Source: Actinomycetes bacterium (GTDB lineage: Bacteria > Actinomycetota > Acidimicrobiia > Acidimicrobiales > Ilumatobacteraceae). Taken from it: 64,000 nucleotides of DNA. A program made the position numbers and the translations under genes. The stretch lies in assembly GCA_025360105.1 (NCBI GenBank), contig JANYCT010000072.1:62001-126000 (forward strand), read 5' to 3'. The notes below the pieces were generated by a model. The model worked only from the letters and a program-made list of their open reading frames with translations. It was not told the DNA's origin and searched no databases. Positions 17,680 through 25,765 of the stretch are shown here, piece by piece. Numbering within the stretch: the first letter of the stretch is position 1; the number at the start of each line of letters is the position of its first letter.

Positions 17680-18018
17680 ATGTCTAAGCGTGTCGCCGTG
17701 CTCGATCCGATCGCCTGCTGCACCCCCGTGCGGGCCGAGATGTTGGACGAGAAGACTGCCGAGACTCTGGCTCGATCGTTCGGAGCGCTGTCTGATCCAA
17801 TCCGACTTCGATTGTTGAGCTTTGTCGCCTCGGCGAACGCTGACGAGGTCTGCGCCTGCGACCTGATCGAGCCTTCAGGTCGATCGCAGCCGACCGTCAG
17901 TCACCACATGAAGATCCTCGTGGACGCTGGACTCGTCACCCGCGAAAAGCGCGGGCTGTGGGTTTGGTACCGACTCGTACCCCAACGACTCGACGCATTG
18001 CGCGCCGTCCTCCGGTAG
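17680..18018 (+). CDS. arsR: ArsR/SmtB-family metal(loid)-responsive repressor
   Basis: 112 residues from the ATG at 17680; the frame opens earlier but the upstream part covers operator 2. Winged-helix core: FGALSDPIRLRLLSFV, then the metal-site helix with CACDLIE, then the recognition helix QPTVSHHMKILVDAGLV and wing REKRGLWVWYRL. Candidate thiol ligands are the CxC in CACDL and an N-terminal Cys pair (IACCTP). It should release DNA on binding arsenite or a similar metal, derepressing the divergent arsI-MIP pair and itself. Confidence 0.92.
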   Translation: MSKRVAVLDPIACCTPVRAEMLDEKTAETLARSFGALSDPIRLRLLSFVASANADEVCACDLIEPSGRSQPTVSHHMKILVDAGLVTREKRGLWVWYRLVPQRLDALRAVLR

Positions 18019-18153
18019 CTCCGATCTGCCCGCTTACCCGTCGGTTCGATCTCGGACGAGCAGGCGCCACTGAGCAAGCTTCCGAGAACCGGAGGCGATT
18101 TCACCGAGCGTCGAACACGACAACACCAAACAACACGAGGTGGACTGGAACAC

Positions 18154-19314
18154 TCAGCTGAGCAGGTGCTTGGCGATCACCATGCGCTGAATCTGGTTGG
18201 TGCCTTCGTAGATCTGGGTGATCTTCGCGTCGCGCATCATTCGCTCGACGGGGAACTCGCTGGTGTATCCGTAGCCGCCGAGAAACTGCACTGCGTCGGT
18301 GGTGACCTGCATCGCCACGTCGCTGGCGAAGCACTTCGCCATCGCGCCGGCCACCGACAACTCGCCCTGCGGATCGCCTTCGTCGGCGATTGCGCAGGCG
18401 TGGTGCACCATGTGCCGTGCCGCCTCGATACGCATCGCGCAGTCGGCCACCATCCACTGCAGACCCTGGTTGTCGGCGAGCGGCCGGCCGAACGTGCGCC
18501 GCTCCTTCAGATAGCCGATCGCGAAATCGAGCGCTCCCTGGGCAATGCCTACGGCCTGCGCGCCAATCGTGGGACGGCTTCGATCGAGCGTGTGCATCGC
18601 GACACCGAAGCCTTTGCCAACCTCGCCGATGCGATGCGAGTCGGGCACGCGCACATCATCGAATCGGATCACACCAGTGGGCGAACCCTTGATGCCGAGC
18701 TTGTGTTCGAGTTTGTCGACCTGCACGCCCCACTCGGCCTTCACAAGAAAGGCCGTGATGCCGCTGTGACGATCGGGCGACGTACGCGCGAACACCGTGT
18801 AGAGATCGCTGATGCCCGCGTTGGTGATCCAGCACTTCGTGCCGTTGAGAATCCAACTGTCGCCGTCGGCCACGGCACGGGTGGTCATCGATGCAACGTC
18901 GCTGCCGGCATCGGGCTCGCTGAGCGCGTAGCTTGCCTGACTCTCACCGCTGCACATGCGCGGAAGGTAAGTACTGCGCAGTTCCTCGCTGGCGAAGTTG
19001 AGCACGGGCAACATCGAGAGCTTGTTGATGAGGAACATCAGGCTCGTCGACGCACACGCCGCGGCAAGTTCTTCGGCCACGATGGCCTGCTCCACGAGCG
19101 AGGCGCCACCGCCGCCGTACTCCAACGGGAACGACAGCCCAGTGAGCTCCATCGACTTGAGTGACTCCCACGCATCCCAGTTGTAGGTGGCGGTGCGGTC
19201 GGTCTCGGCCGCCTGCGGGGCGATCTTGTCACGACAGAACTTGCGGATGACGGTGCGGAACTCGCGCTGCGCGTCGGTGAGCGTCATCGACTGGGTCTCA
19301 TGCAGAACGGTCAC
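18154..19314 (-). CDS. Acyl-CoA dehydrogenase
   Basis: 386 residues, standard length. The GTG at 19314 is chosen because GGAGG lies 7 bases before it. It contains the FAD/substrate motif ASYALSEPDAGSD, the WITNAG stretch, and the C-terminal GGYGYTSEFPVERMMRD and QIYEGTNQIQR, in which the Glu is the catalytic base of short-chain/butyryl-type enzymes. It oxidises acyl-CoA to 2-enoyl-CoA with transfer to ETF. The chain length of the substrate is not known. It is the last gene of a minus-strand run downstream of cimA and a hypothetical gene. Confidence 0.93.
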   Translation of the reverse strand: MTVLHETQSMTLTDAQREFRTVIRKFCRDKIAPQAAETDRTATYNWDAWESLKSMELTGLSFPLEYGGGGASLVEQAIVAEELAAACASTSLMFLINKLSMLPVLNFASEELRSTYLPRMCSGESQASYALSEPDAGSDVASMTTRAVADGDSWILNGTKCWITNAGISDLYTVFARTSPDRHSGITAFLVKAEWGVQVDKLEHKLGIKGSPTGVIRFDDVRVPDSHRIGEVGKGFGVAMHTLDRSRPTIGAQAVGIAQGALDFAIGYLKERRTFGRPLADNQGLQWMVADCAMRIEAARHMVHHACAIADEGDPQGELSVAGAMAKCFASDVAMQVTTDAVQFLGGYGYTSEFPVERMMRDAKITQIYEGTNQIQRMVIAKHLLS

Positions 19315-19330
19315 GATGTGCCTCCGAGGG

Positions 19331-19855
19331 TCAGGCGCCGGTGAGTTCGCGCCAACGGGCAGGGTATGCCGCGCGCGCCTGATCCGGCGTGAGCCGCAGG
19401 GTGGCCTCTGGCACCAGATCGGCGATGTGACGACCCTCGGTGTAGTGCTGCGCTGTGTGGGCCACACCCTCGAACAACTCGCGCCGACGCTCCACCAGAT
19501 CGGCCGGCGCGGCGGCATCGAGCCAACCCCAGATCGTGAACGCAATCGTGAGATCGTGCATCACCGGCGCCCGGCCGTACAGCGATGCGCGGCGCAACGC
19601 GATGTTGATACAACCCGTGACTGCGTCGTTGGATGACTCGTCGACGGGCACCTGCAGACGGGGCCGAACCCGCTCGGCAAGCAACAGCACATAGCCCTGA
19701 TCGGGGCCTTGGTAGCCCAACTGGGCGCCGCTGGGCTGACGTCCATCGATCTCGCTCGGACGATCGGGCGACCACGCATCGGGTACGTGCTCTGGCGACT
19801 CGTACGTGCGAACGGATTCAACCGTGGGAACTGGAGCGAACTTGGGTGCAGCCAT
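19331..19855 (-). CDS. Conserved-looking hypothetical protein
   Basis: 174 residues from the ATG at 19855, 11 bases after the cimA stop and 16 bases before the acyl-CoA dehydrogenase start. I do not recognise the family. The N-terminal half is loop-rich (PEHVPDAWSPDRPSE, YQGPDQGYVLLLAERV); the C-terminal half is helical (HDLTIAFTIWGWLDAAAPADL, ELFEGVAHTAQHYTEGRHIA). It has no signal peptide or membrane segment. Tight spacing places it in one operon with cimA, but a role in the isoleucine pathway is only a guess. Confidence 0.7.
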   Translation of the reverse strand: MAAPKFAPVPTVESVRTYESPEHVPDAWSPDRPSEIDGRQPSGAQLGYQGPDQGYVLLLAERVRPRLQVPVDESSNDAVTGCINIALRRASLYGRAPVMHDLTIAFTIWGWLDAAAPADLVERRRELFEGVAHTAQHYTEGRHIADLVPEATLRLTPDQARAAYPARWRELTGA

Positions 19856-19866
19856 GGGTCTTAGTT

Positions 19867-21477
19867 CTACCCCGCCGAGTGCAACAAGCCAAAGATCAGC
19901 GACTCTTCGAGGGCACGCCACGATGCTTCGATGATGTTGCCGCTCACGCCGATGGTGGTCCACGAGCGCGTGCCGTTGGTGGCATCGATGAGCACGCGGG
20001 TGACGGCGCCCGTAGCAGTGGCACCATCCAGGATGCGCACCTTGTAGTCGGTGAGGTGCACCTTGGCGAGTTCGGGATACCGCGTGGCCAACGCAGCGCG
20101 CAAGGCCGTATCGATCGCGTTCACCGGACCGTTGCCCTCGGCTGTGTGCACGAAACGCTGTTCGCCCACCCATGCCTTGACGGTGGCTTCGGTGGTGAAA
20201 TCGCCATTGGGCAGTTCGTCGGTGATCACGCGCATGCTCTCGACCCGGAAGAAGTCCTGCTCCCACCCGGCCGCTTTGCGCATCAGCAGTTCGAGTGACG
20301 CATCGGCTGCCTCGAAGTGATAGCCCTCGTGCTCGAGCCGCTTCAGGTCGTCGATGACCTGGTTGATGGCTGGGCCGTCCATCGGCAGGCCGAGCTCGGC
20401 AGCCTTCATCGTGATGGTTGCCTTGCCAGCCATCTCGCTGACCACGAAGCGCGTGCCGTTGCCCACCAACTCGGGATCGACGTGCTCGTAGGCGTCCTTG
20501 GCACGGGCGATGGCCGACACGTGCAGACCGGCCTTGTGCGCGAACGCCGACGACCCCACATACGGTGCCTGCGGATTGAGCGGTCGGTTGAGCACCTCGG
20601 CGATGTGATTGCTCACCGACGTGAGCCGTTCGAGGCGACCCTCGGGCAAACACTGCATCCCCAATTTCACCTGCAGGTTGGGGATCACCGTGGTGAGGTT
20701 GCAGTTGCCGGTTCGCTCGCCAAGACCATTCAGCGTGCCCTGCACGTGTCGCGCCCCCGCTAACACTGCGGCCATGCTGTTCGCCACTGCGCATCCGGTG
20801 TCGTCGTGGCAATGGATGCCGACGATCACATCGTTGCCCACATGGCGATGCACGTCGGTGACAATGGACTGCACCTCGTGCGGCAGCGAGCCACCGTTGG
20901 TGTCGCACAGCACCACGTGGCTGGCACCTTTGATGATGGCTGCTTCGAGCGCACGCAGCGCGAACTCGGGATTGCGCTTGTACCCATCGAAGAAGTGCTC
21001 CATGTCGACCAGCACACGCTTGCCGTGGGCGGCCAGGTACTCCACCGAATCGGAGATCATCGCCGCACCCTCGTCGAGCGTTGTCTGCAGCGCATTGAGT
21101 ACGTGATAATCCCAACTCTTGGCAACGATGCACACCGCCGAAGTGCCGGCGTCGATGAGGTTGCGCAACGTGGCGTCGTCGTCGACCTTGCCCTTCGGGC
21201 GACGAGTGGAACCAAAGGCCACCATCGTCGAGGTCGACAGGTTGAGCTCGGTCGCGGCACGGGCGAAGAACTCGATGTCTTTGGGGTTCGCGCCCGGCCA
21301 GCCACCCTCGATGAACTGCACGCCCAGGAAGTCGAGCTGCTCGGCGATGCGCAACTTGTCTTCCACGCTGGCCGACACACCCTCGACCTGCAAGCCATCG
21401 CGCAAGGTGGTGTCGAAGACCTCGACCGGATCGCCGTTGGTGGGAGTAAGGCTCGGGAGACTGCTGGTGTTCGTCAT
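19867..21477 (-). CDS. cimA: Citramalate synthase (isoleucine route)
   Basis: 536 residues. It condenses pyruvate and acetyl-CoA to citramalate, giving 2-oxobutyrate for isoleucine without threonine. The HMGL-like barrel has EVFDTTLRDGLQVEGVS near residue 18, the metal-site motif IHCHDDTGCAVANS, and GTLNGLGERTGNCNL. The C-terminal ~120 residues form a LeuA-dimer regulatory domain. Length and the LRDGLQ.EG motif fit the CimA (TIGR00977) group, not 2-isopropylmalate synthase, which is encoded separately at 47.8 kb. GAGGA precedes the ATG. The Ile-codon leader and terminator upstream fit isoleucine control. Confidence 0.92.
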   Translation of the reverse strand: MTNTSSLPSLTPTNGDPVEVFDTTLRDGLQVEGVSASVEDKLRIAEQLDFLGVQFIEGGWPGANPKDIEFFARAATELNLSTSTMVAFGSTRRPKGKVDDDATLRNLIDAGTSAVCIVAKSWDYHVLNALQTTLDEGAAMISDSVEYLAAHGKRVLVDMEHFFDGYKRNPEFALRALEAAIIKGASHVVLCDTNGGSLPHEVQSIVTDVHRHVGNDVIVGIHCHDDTGCAVANSMAAVLAGARHVQGTLNGLGERTGNCNLTTVIPNLQVKLGMQCLPEGRLERLTSVSNHIAEVLNRPLNPQAPYVGSSAFAHKAGLHVSAIARAKDAYEHVDPELVGNGTRFVVSEMAGKATITMKAAELGLPMDGPAINQVIDDLKRLEHEGYHFEAADASLELLMRKAAGWEQDFFRVESMRVITDELPNGDFTTEATVKAWVGEQRFVHTAEGNGPVNAIDTALRAALATRYPELAKVHLTDYKVRILDGATATGAVTRVLIDATNGTRSWTTIGVSGNIIEASWRALEESLIFGLLHSAG

Positions 21478-21522
21478 CGGGGTTCCTCGAAGTTGGAGAG
21501 AAGAGTGTCAGGAGAAATGAAA

Positions 21523-21545
21523 GAGCCGCCCGAAAGGGGCGGCTC
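21523..21545 (-). terminator. Attenuator terminator upstream of cimA
   Basis: On the minus strand a perfect 9-bp stem GAGCCGCCC/GGGCGGCTC closes a 5-base loop and is followed by TTTCATTT. It sits 45 bases before the cimA ATG, between the leader peptide and the gene, so it must be read through for expression. Confidence 0.85.
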
Positions 21546-21547
21546 AG

Positions 21548-21574
21548 AGCGCACGTCGTGGGGTGACGTGCGCT
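21548..21574 (-). promoter_or_regulatory. Stop-codon-adjacent hairpin of the cimA leader
   Basis: A perfect 10-bp stem (AGCGCACGTC/GACGTGCGCT) with a 7-base loop. Its 5' arm begins inside the leader stop codon, so a ribosome on the Ile codons would cover it. It lies 2 bases before the terminator. It is the probable pause or anti-antiterminator hairpin; the exact alternative pairing is not resolved by eye. Confidence 0.75.
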
Positions 21575-21626
21575 AACGAATAATGATGATCCGGCCGGAG
21601 GCGTTGGGCGTGTTGAAGATCGTCAC
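21573..21626 (-). CDS. Isoleucine leader peptide of cimA
   Basis: A 17-residue ORF, MTIFNTPNASGRIIIIR, starting at GTG 21626. It holds five Ile codons, four of them consecutive (ATC ATC ATT ATT) just before Arg and the TAG stop. This is the layout of a transcription-attenuation leader that senses charged tRNA-Ile. Downstream follow a stop-adjacent hairpin, a terminator, and cimA, the first dedicated enzyme of this isoleucine route. The GTG lies exactly 7 bases after a -10-like hexamer, so the mRNA is probably leaderless. An in-frame ATG at 21635 is an alternative start but overlaps the -10 element. Confidence 0.88.
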   Translation of the reverse strand: MTIFNTPNASGRIIIIR

Positions 21627-21633
21627 AGCGCAC

Positions 21634-21662
21634 ATTGTGCCGTGAGAAGTGCGTCCCGTCAA
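21634..21662 (-). promoter_or_regulatory. Promoter of the cimA leader
   Basis: On the minus strand TTGACG (21662-21657), a 17-base spacer, and CACAAT (21639-21634). Predicted start of transcription falls at or beside the leader GTG (21626). Confidence 0.7.
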
Positions 21663-21766
21663 CCTGTGAACTGTGGGCAACTTGTGAGGTAACGGTGGAT
21701 GAACAAGAAACTTCTGGGGATTACCCACTTTCTCGGTGGATAACCCTGTGACTTGAAAAATACCTC

Positions 21767-21795
21767 TTGACCTGCTGTTTTACACGGCGCATGAT
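21767..21795 (+). promoter_or_regulatory. Promoter-like site for the candidate ncRNA
   Basis: TTGACC and CATGAT are separated by exactly 17 bases, with a predicted start near 21802, just before the first hairpin of the structured segment. It is a moderate sequence match only. Confidence 0.5.
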
Positions 21796-21801
21796 CTCTC
21801 C

Positions 21802-22285
21802 ACACCGGTTCGCACGACGAACTGGCCCACCGGGGAAAACGAACGGCGCAAGCCGCAAGGCCGAACCCGATTGGGGTCAGATCGAAACGACGAATCGGGG
21901 GATGACCACAGCTCGGGCGGTCGGTGGCAACACCGGTCGTCAAGGAAAACCAAGGTTGTCGGCAGCAATGCCGGTGGCCGAGGGGATCTGCAGGACGAAG
22001 GCGGCAACGCCGGAAGCCTCGAGTCGCTGAAGGTGAACGCGCCGAACCGGGCAACCGGAGCGGTGTCGACACTGGAAGCCTTTGGGGGCGTCGAGCCGGG
22101 CAACCGGGGAGACAAGCCCGAAAAGCGGCTCACCCGCCGGAGGAGACTCCGACGGGTGAGATGTTGAACGAGCGAAGGGTAACACCGGGTGTTCGATCAG
22201 CGGTGGATCATCCCACGAGAGCCGCCCCAGGTGGCGCGCCGACCCCACCGTCGGCAGCGCAGCCTGGGGCGCTCGACTTTTTCAG
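21802..22285 (+). ncRNA. Candidate large structured noncoding RNA (unassigned)
   Basis: About 480 bases without a credible protein on either strand, lying between the cimA promoter and the ilvE 3' end. On the plus strand it carries hairpins capped by GNRA loops: CGGC-GCAA-GCCG (21844), CGGTG-GCAA-CACCG (21922), CGGCA-GCAA-TGCCG (21960), GGCG-GCAA-CGCC (22000), CCGG-GCAA-CCGG (22047 and 22096). There is also an 8-bp hairpin at 21805-21825 and a 13-bp hairpin with a GAGA loop at 22129-22160. A promoter-like site precedes it and a strong terminator ends it. On the minus strand the loops become TTGC, so the plus strand is the functional one. No RNase P, tmRNA, SRP or 6S hallmark was seen. End points are inferred. 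Confidence 0.6.
22216..22282 (+). terminator. Intrinsic terminator of the candidate ncRNA
   Basis: An outer stem GCCCCAGG/CCTGGGGC (22224-22231 with 22263-22270) encloses inner stems GCGC/GCGC and CCGAC/GTCGG, flanked by CGAG/CTCG and followed by five T at 22278-22282. On the minus strand no T-run follows, so it serves the plus strand. Confidence 0.8.
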
Positions 22286-22319
22286 CCCGGTTTCGTCTGT
22301 TGCGTCGAGTTGTTGGAGC

Positions 22320-23237
22320 TCAGACAGCGAGTTCGCACCAGTGCTTGTACTTGTCGACCCTGCCCTTGACGGCGTCGAGGTAAATCGACGCAATCGCTTG
22401 GGTCTTGGGCCCGGGGCACGGCACGGCGCGATCGTCGACGGAGTTGACGCTGCTGATCTCGGCAGCGGTACCGCACACGAAGATCTCCTCGGCGATGTAC
22501 AGATCGCTGCGTGCGAGGTTGTCGACGCGCACGTCGTAGCCGAGGTCGCGGGCGATGGTCATCACGCTGTTCTGCGTAATGCCCTCGAGCGCACCGGCGG
22601 AGATGGGCGGGGTGATCATGATGTCGTTGCGTACGGCGAAGATGTTCTCGCCAGTGCACTCGGCAACCAGACCGTTCGGGGCGAGCATGATGGCCTCGTC
22701 ATAACCGGCCTTGAGCGCTTCGACCTTGGCGAGTGACGAGTTCACGTAGTTGCCCACGGTCTTGGCCGCCGGCGGCATGGTGTTGTGGTCGTGGCGGGTC
22801 CATGAGCTGATCTTCATGCGCACGCCCTTACTCACCGCGTCGTCGCCCAAGTAGGCGCCCCACGGCCAGCAGGCAATGGCCACGTCAGTGCGGCACGGGA
22901 GAGTGTTGAGGCCCATCTCGCCATAGCCGTAGTACGCAATCGGACGCACGTAGCAGCCGGGCAGGCCCGTGCTGGCAACGGTGTCCTTGGTGGCCTGGAT
23001 GAGTTCGTCGACGGTGAAGGGAATCTCCATGCCAAGGATGTGCGCACTGTTGAACAAGCGCTTGATGTGCTCGGTGAGGCGGAACACCGCAGGGCCATCG
23101 TCGGTGGGGTAGGCGCGAATGCCCTCGAACACGCCGGTGCCGTAGTGCAATGTGTGGGTGAGCACATGGATCTGGGCCTTGTCCCAGTCGACGAGTTCGC
23201 CGTTCATCCAGATTTTCGGAGTGCTTTGGATCGGCAT
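22320..23237 (-). CDS. ilvE: Branched-chain amino-acid aminotransferase
   Basis: 305 residues, class-IV PLP enzyme of the short IlvE type. It makes Leu, Ile and Val from their 2-oxo acids with glutamate. Motifs: HYGTGVFEGIRAY near residue 31, the catalytic lysine in PPAAKTVGNYVNSSLAK (about 159), GYDEAIMLAPNGLVAEC, and GENIFAVRN. AAGGGG precedes the ATG at 23237. It lies downstream of leuB on the same strand, with about 100 bases between that include a short tandem repeat, so it may have its own promoter. Confidence 0.95.
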   Translation of the reverse strand: MPIQSTPKIWMNGELVDWDKAQIHVLTHTLHYGTGVFEGIRAYPTDDGPAVFRLTEHIKRLFNSAHILGMEIPFTVDELIQATKDTVASTGLPGCYVRPIAYYGYGEMGLNTLPCRTDVAIACWPWGAYLGDDAVSKGVRMKISSWTRHDHNTMPPAAKTVGNYVNSSLAKVEALKAGYDEAIMLAPNGLVAECTGENIFAVRNDIMITPPISAGALEGITQNSVMTIARDLGYDVRVDNLARSDLYIAEEIFVCGTAAEISSVNSVDDRAVPCPGPKTQAIASIYLDAVKGRVDKYKHWCELAV

Positions 23238-23265
23238 TCGGTTCCCCTTGTTCGGTTCAGATGTT

Positions 23266-23299
23266 CAGGTCAGTGCGTCAGGTCAGTGCGTCAGGTCAG
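23266..23299. repeat. 13-bp tandem repeat before ilvE
   Basis: The unit CAGGTCAGTGCGT occurs twice in tandem plus eight bases of a third copy, in the 5' region of ilvE. It may be a regulator site or simple slippage. Confidence 0.7.
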
Positions 23300-23338
23300 A
23301 CCGTGACGTCAATTCGTTTCGAGTTCGCTCAAACTAGA

Positions 23339-24331
23339 TCAGCGCGCGAGCTTTGCGGCGATGGAATCGGCGATCTGGCTGGTGCTACCGCTAACAGGGT
23401 CAGCGCACGCAGCGCGCACGCGATCGGCTGCGGCGGACTCGCCTAGAAAGTCGAGCATCAACGCAGCGCTCAGAATCGCGGCCGTCGGGTTGGCCCTACC
23501 GGTGCCAACGATGTCGGGAGCAGAACCATGCACCGGCTCGAACATCGAAGGGCCGGTGCGGGCCGGGTTGAGGTTCGCCGACGATGCAAGCCCGATGCCA
23601 CCGCTGACCGCACCGCCGAGGTCGGTGAGGATGTCGCCGAACAAGTTGTCGGTGACGATGACGTCGTAGCGCTGCGGGTCCTGCACGAAGTAGATGCACG
23701 CTGCGTCGACATGGTTGTACGCCGTGCCCACATTGGGATACTCGGCTGCAACGATGTCGAAGGCGCGCTGCCACAGATCGCCAGCGAAGGTGAGCACGTT
23801 GGTCTTGTGTACAAGCGTCACGTGTTTACGGGCGCGTGACGATGCGAGCTCGAACGCATAACGGATACATCGCTCGACACCCATGCGCGTATTCACGCTG
23901 CCCTGCGTGGCTACTTCGTTGAGCGTGCCTTTGCGCAAGACACCGCCCTCGCCGACATATGGGCCCTCGGTGTTTTCGCGAATGACCACGAAGTCGTGCG
24001 CCTCGGTGTGGCCGGGGGCCGTGCCGATGAACGGACGCTGGTTGATGTACAGATCGAGCTCGAAACGCATCTTCAACAACAGACCGCGTTCGATGAGTCC
24101 GGGCGGCACATCAGGGGTACCGACAGCACCGAGCAGGATGGCGTCGAAACCACGGAGCTGGTTGAGCGTGGCGTCGGACAGGATCTCGCCGTCGCGCAGG
24201 TAGCGCGCCCCCCCGAGATCGAAGTCGGTGGTGGTGATGTCAACGCCGACCGCACGGATGACTTTGAGGGCCTCGACGGTGACCTCTGGGCCGATGCCGT
24301 CGCCGCCGATTACTGCAATTCGATGGGTCAT
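23339..24331 (-). CDS. leuB: 3-Isopropylmalate dehydrogenase
   Basis: 330 residues from the ATG at 24331; the frame stays open for about 940 more bases but that part shadows greA and the hydrolase. It oxidatively decarboxylates 3-isopropylmalate in leucine synthesis. Motifs: [50 protein letters not shown] and the metal-site region [18 protein letters not shown], then [11 protein letters not shown]. Length fits the short actinobacterial type. It is divergent from greA, with 84 bases between. Confidence 0.95.
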   Translation of the reverse strand: MTHRIAVIGGDGIGPEVTVEALKVIRAVGVDITTTDFDLGGARYLRDGEILSDATLNQLRGFDAILLGAVGTPDVPPGLIERGLLLKMRFELDLYINQRPFIGTAPGHTEAHDFVVIRENTEGPYVGEGGVLRKGTLNEVATQGSVNTRMGVERCIRYAFELASSRARKHVTLVHKTNVLTFAGDLWQRAFDIVAAEYPNVGTAYNHVDAACIYFVQDPQRYDVIVTDNLFGDILTDLGGAVSGGIGLASSANLNPARTGPSMFEPVHGSAPDIVGTGRANPTAAILSAALMLDFLGESAAADRVRAACADPVSGSTSQIADSIAAKLAR

Positions 24332-24367
24332 AAGGCACGCATCGTACGAGATCACCCACCCGGCTCC

Positions 24368-24395
24368 CCACTTTTCGGCCTCACCACTTTTCGGC
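24368..24395. repeat. Paired 12-bp direct repeat between leuB and greA
   Basis: CCACTTTTCGGC occurs at 24368-24379 and 24384-24395, a 16-base period, inside the 84-base divergent promoter region. Same-face spacing near 1.5 turns could suit a regulator; no protein is assigned. Confidence 0.55.
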
Positions 24396-24415
24396 TGGAC
24401 AGATAACCTTGGCGG

Positions 24416-24889
24416 ATGGCAATCCACCAGTTCTCCCGCACCGCATACGCCCGTATGCAGGCTGAGTTCGACGACCTCAGCACGCGCGGCCGGTTCGCGG
24501 TCGCCGAGAAGATCGAGCGCGCCCGCGAGATGGGCGACCTCAAAGAGAACGGCGACTATCACGCCGCCAAAGACGAACAGGGCCACATGGAAGGCCGTAT
24601 CCGCCAGCTCGAGTACTTGCTCGAAAACGGTGAGGTCATCGACAGCGGGCCCGCGGGCGAGGTACGCGTCGGCCAGAAGATCACCATCCTCTACGACGGC
24701 GACTCCGACGATATGGCCGAGACCTACATCATCGGCCACGTCGAAGAGCGCATCGATGGGCTCGACATCGTCAGCCCGGGCTCGCCACTCGGCAGTGCAC
24801 TGCTCGGTTCCACCGTTGGTTCCTGGGTGCACTACGCCGCGCCGAACGGCGACCTCAAGGTGAAGATCCTCGCGTCGGGGCCTGCCTAA
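24416..24889 (+). CDS. greA: Transcription elongation factor GreA
   Basis: 157 residues. GreA rescues backtracked RNA polymerase by stimulating transcript cleavage through its secondary channel. The N-terminal coiled coil carries the tip motif [21 protein letters not shown] with the conserved acidic pair Asp/Glu, followed by [12 protein letters not shown]. The C-terminal FKBP-like domain ends [17 protein letters not shown]. Its TAA is followed immediately by the GTG of the hydrolase gene, so these are cotranscribed. Confidence 0.95.
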   Translation: MAIHQFSRTAYARMQAEFDDLSTRGRFAVAEKIERAREMGDLKENGDYHAAKDEQGHMEGRIRQLEYLLENGEVIDSGPAGEVRVGQKITILYDGDSDDMAETYIIGHVEERIDGLDIVSPGSPLGSALLGSTVGSWVHYAAPNGDLKVKILASGPA

Positions 24890-25765
24890 GTGGCGCTGCG
24901 CGACGGCGGCGGAGTCCACGAGCCACAGCTCCCACCGGGGCGTGAGATCGAACTCGAGGGGCGCGGCACCACGTTCGTGCGCGAACTGCCCGGCCCATCG
25001 CCGAGCGCGCCCACCATCATCTTGTTGCACGGCTGGACCGCCAGCGCCGATCTGAACTGGTTCACCAGCTACTACCCCTTGGCCGAGCACTTCCGTGTGG
25101 TGGCACTCGATCACCGCGGGCACGGCGGCGGTATTCGTAGCCGCAAGGTGTTCAAGCTCAGCGACTGCGCCGACGACGCCGCGGCCCTGGCCGACGTGCT
25201 GGGTATCGAACGGTTCATCCCCGTGGGTTACAGCATGGGCGGGCCCATCGCGCAGCTGATGTGGAAGCAGCATCGCGAGCGGGTGCTCGGTCTCGTGCTG
25301 TGCGCGACGGCTGGATCATTTGCGTCGAGCCGCGAAGAGAAGCTGTCGTTTGCCGGCCTGTCTGGCCTCGCCGCGTTGTCGCGCCTGGCTCCTTCGCAGG
25401 CACGGCAGTGGCTCACGGAGCAGATCTATCTACAACGCAAGTCCGGCGAGTGGGAGCCATGGGCGGTTGCACAAGCGTCACGTCACGAATGGCGGATGGT
25501 GCTCGAAGCCGGTCGAGCGATCGGCAACTTTTCGTCGCGGCCGTGGCTCAAAGATGTCGACGTGCCCACTTCGGTGCTCATCACCATGCGCGATCGCGTC
25601 GTTCCGGTGCGTCGGCAGGTGCGCCTGTTCGAGTCCATCACCGGCGCAGAAGCCTTCCGCGTCGACGGCGACCACGATGCGTGCATTGCGAACGCAGATC
25701 GATTCGTGCCCACGCTGATCCGCGCGGTGCATTCGGTGTGCGAACGCGCCGAGCTGATGTCGTGA
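24890..25765 (+). CDS. Alpha/beta-fold hydrolase
   Basis: 291 residues from a GTG directly abutting the greA stop. The fold is shown by [10 protein letters not shown] (oxyanion), LDHRGHG, the nucleophile elbow VGYSMGG, an acid-bearing strand [11 protein letters not shown], and the catalytic His in VDGDHDACI. The relatives are a mixed group of esterases and lipases, and the substrate is unknown. The stop overlaps the next GTG (GTGA), linking it to the ABC1 kinase gene. Confidence 0.88.
   Translation: MALRDGGGVHEPQLPPGREIELEGRGTTFVRELPGPSPSAPTIILLHGWTASADLNWFTSYYPLAEHFRVVALDHRGHGGGIRSRKVFKLSDCADDAAALADVLGIERFIPVGYSMGGPIAQLMWKQHRERVLGLVLCATAGSFASSREEKLSFAGLSGLAALSRLAPSQARQWLTEQIYLQRKSGEWEPWAVAQASRHEWRMVLEAGRAIGNFSSRPWLKDVDVPTSVLITMRDRVVPVRRQVRLFESITGAEAFRVDGDHDACIANADRFVPTLIRAVHSVCERAELMS

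Noticed and set aside
21802-22285. RNase P RNA, tmRNA, SRP RNA or group I/II intron
   Set aside because: The universal RNase P GAAAGUC block, tRNA-like ends, SRP core and intron domain V motifs were looked for and not seen. This is by eye only, and an Rfam search should confirm it.
21924-22736. 270-residue plus-strand frame
   Set aside because: It covers the structured RNA segment and runs antisense into ilvE; the translation is Arg/Gly-rich and has no domain.
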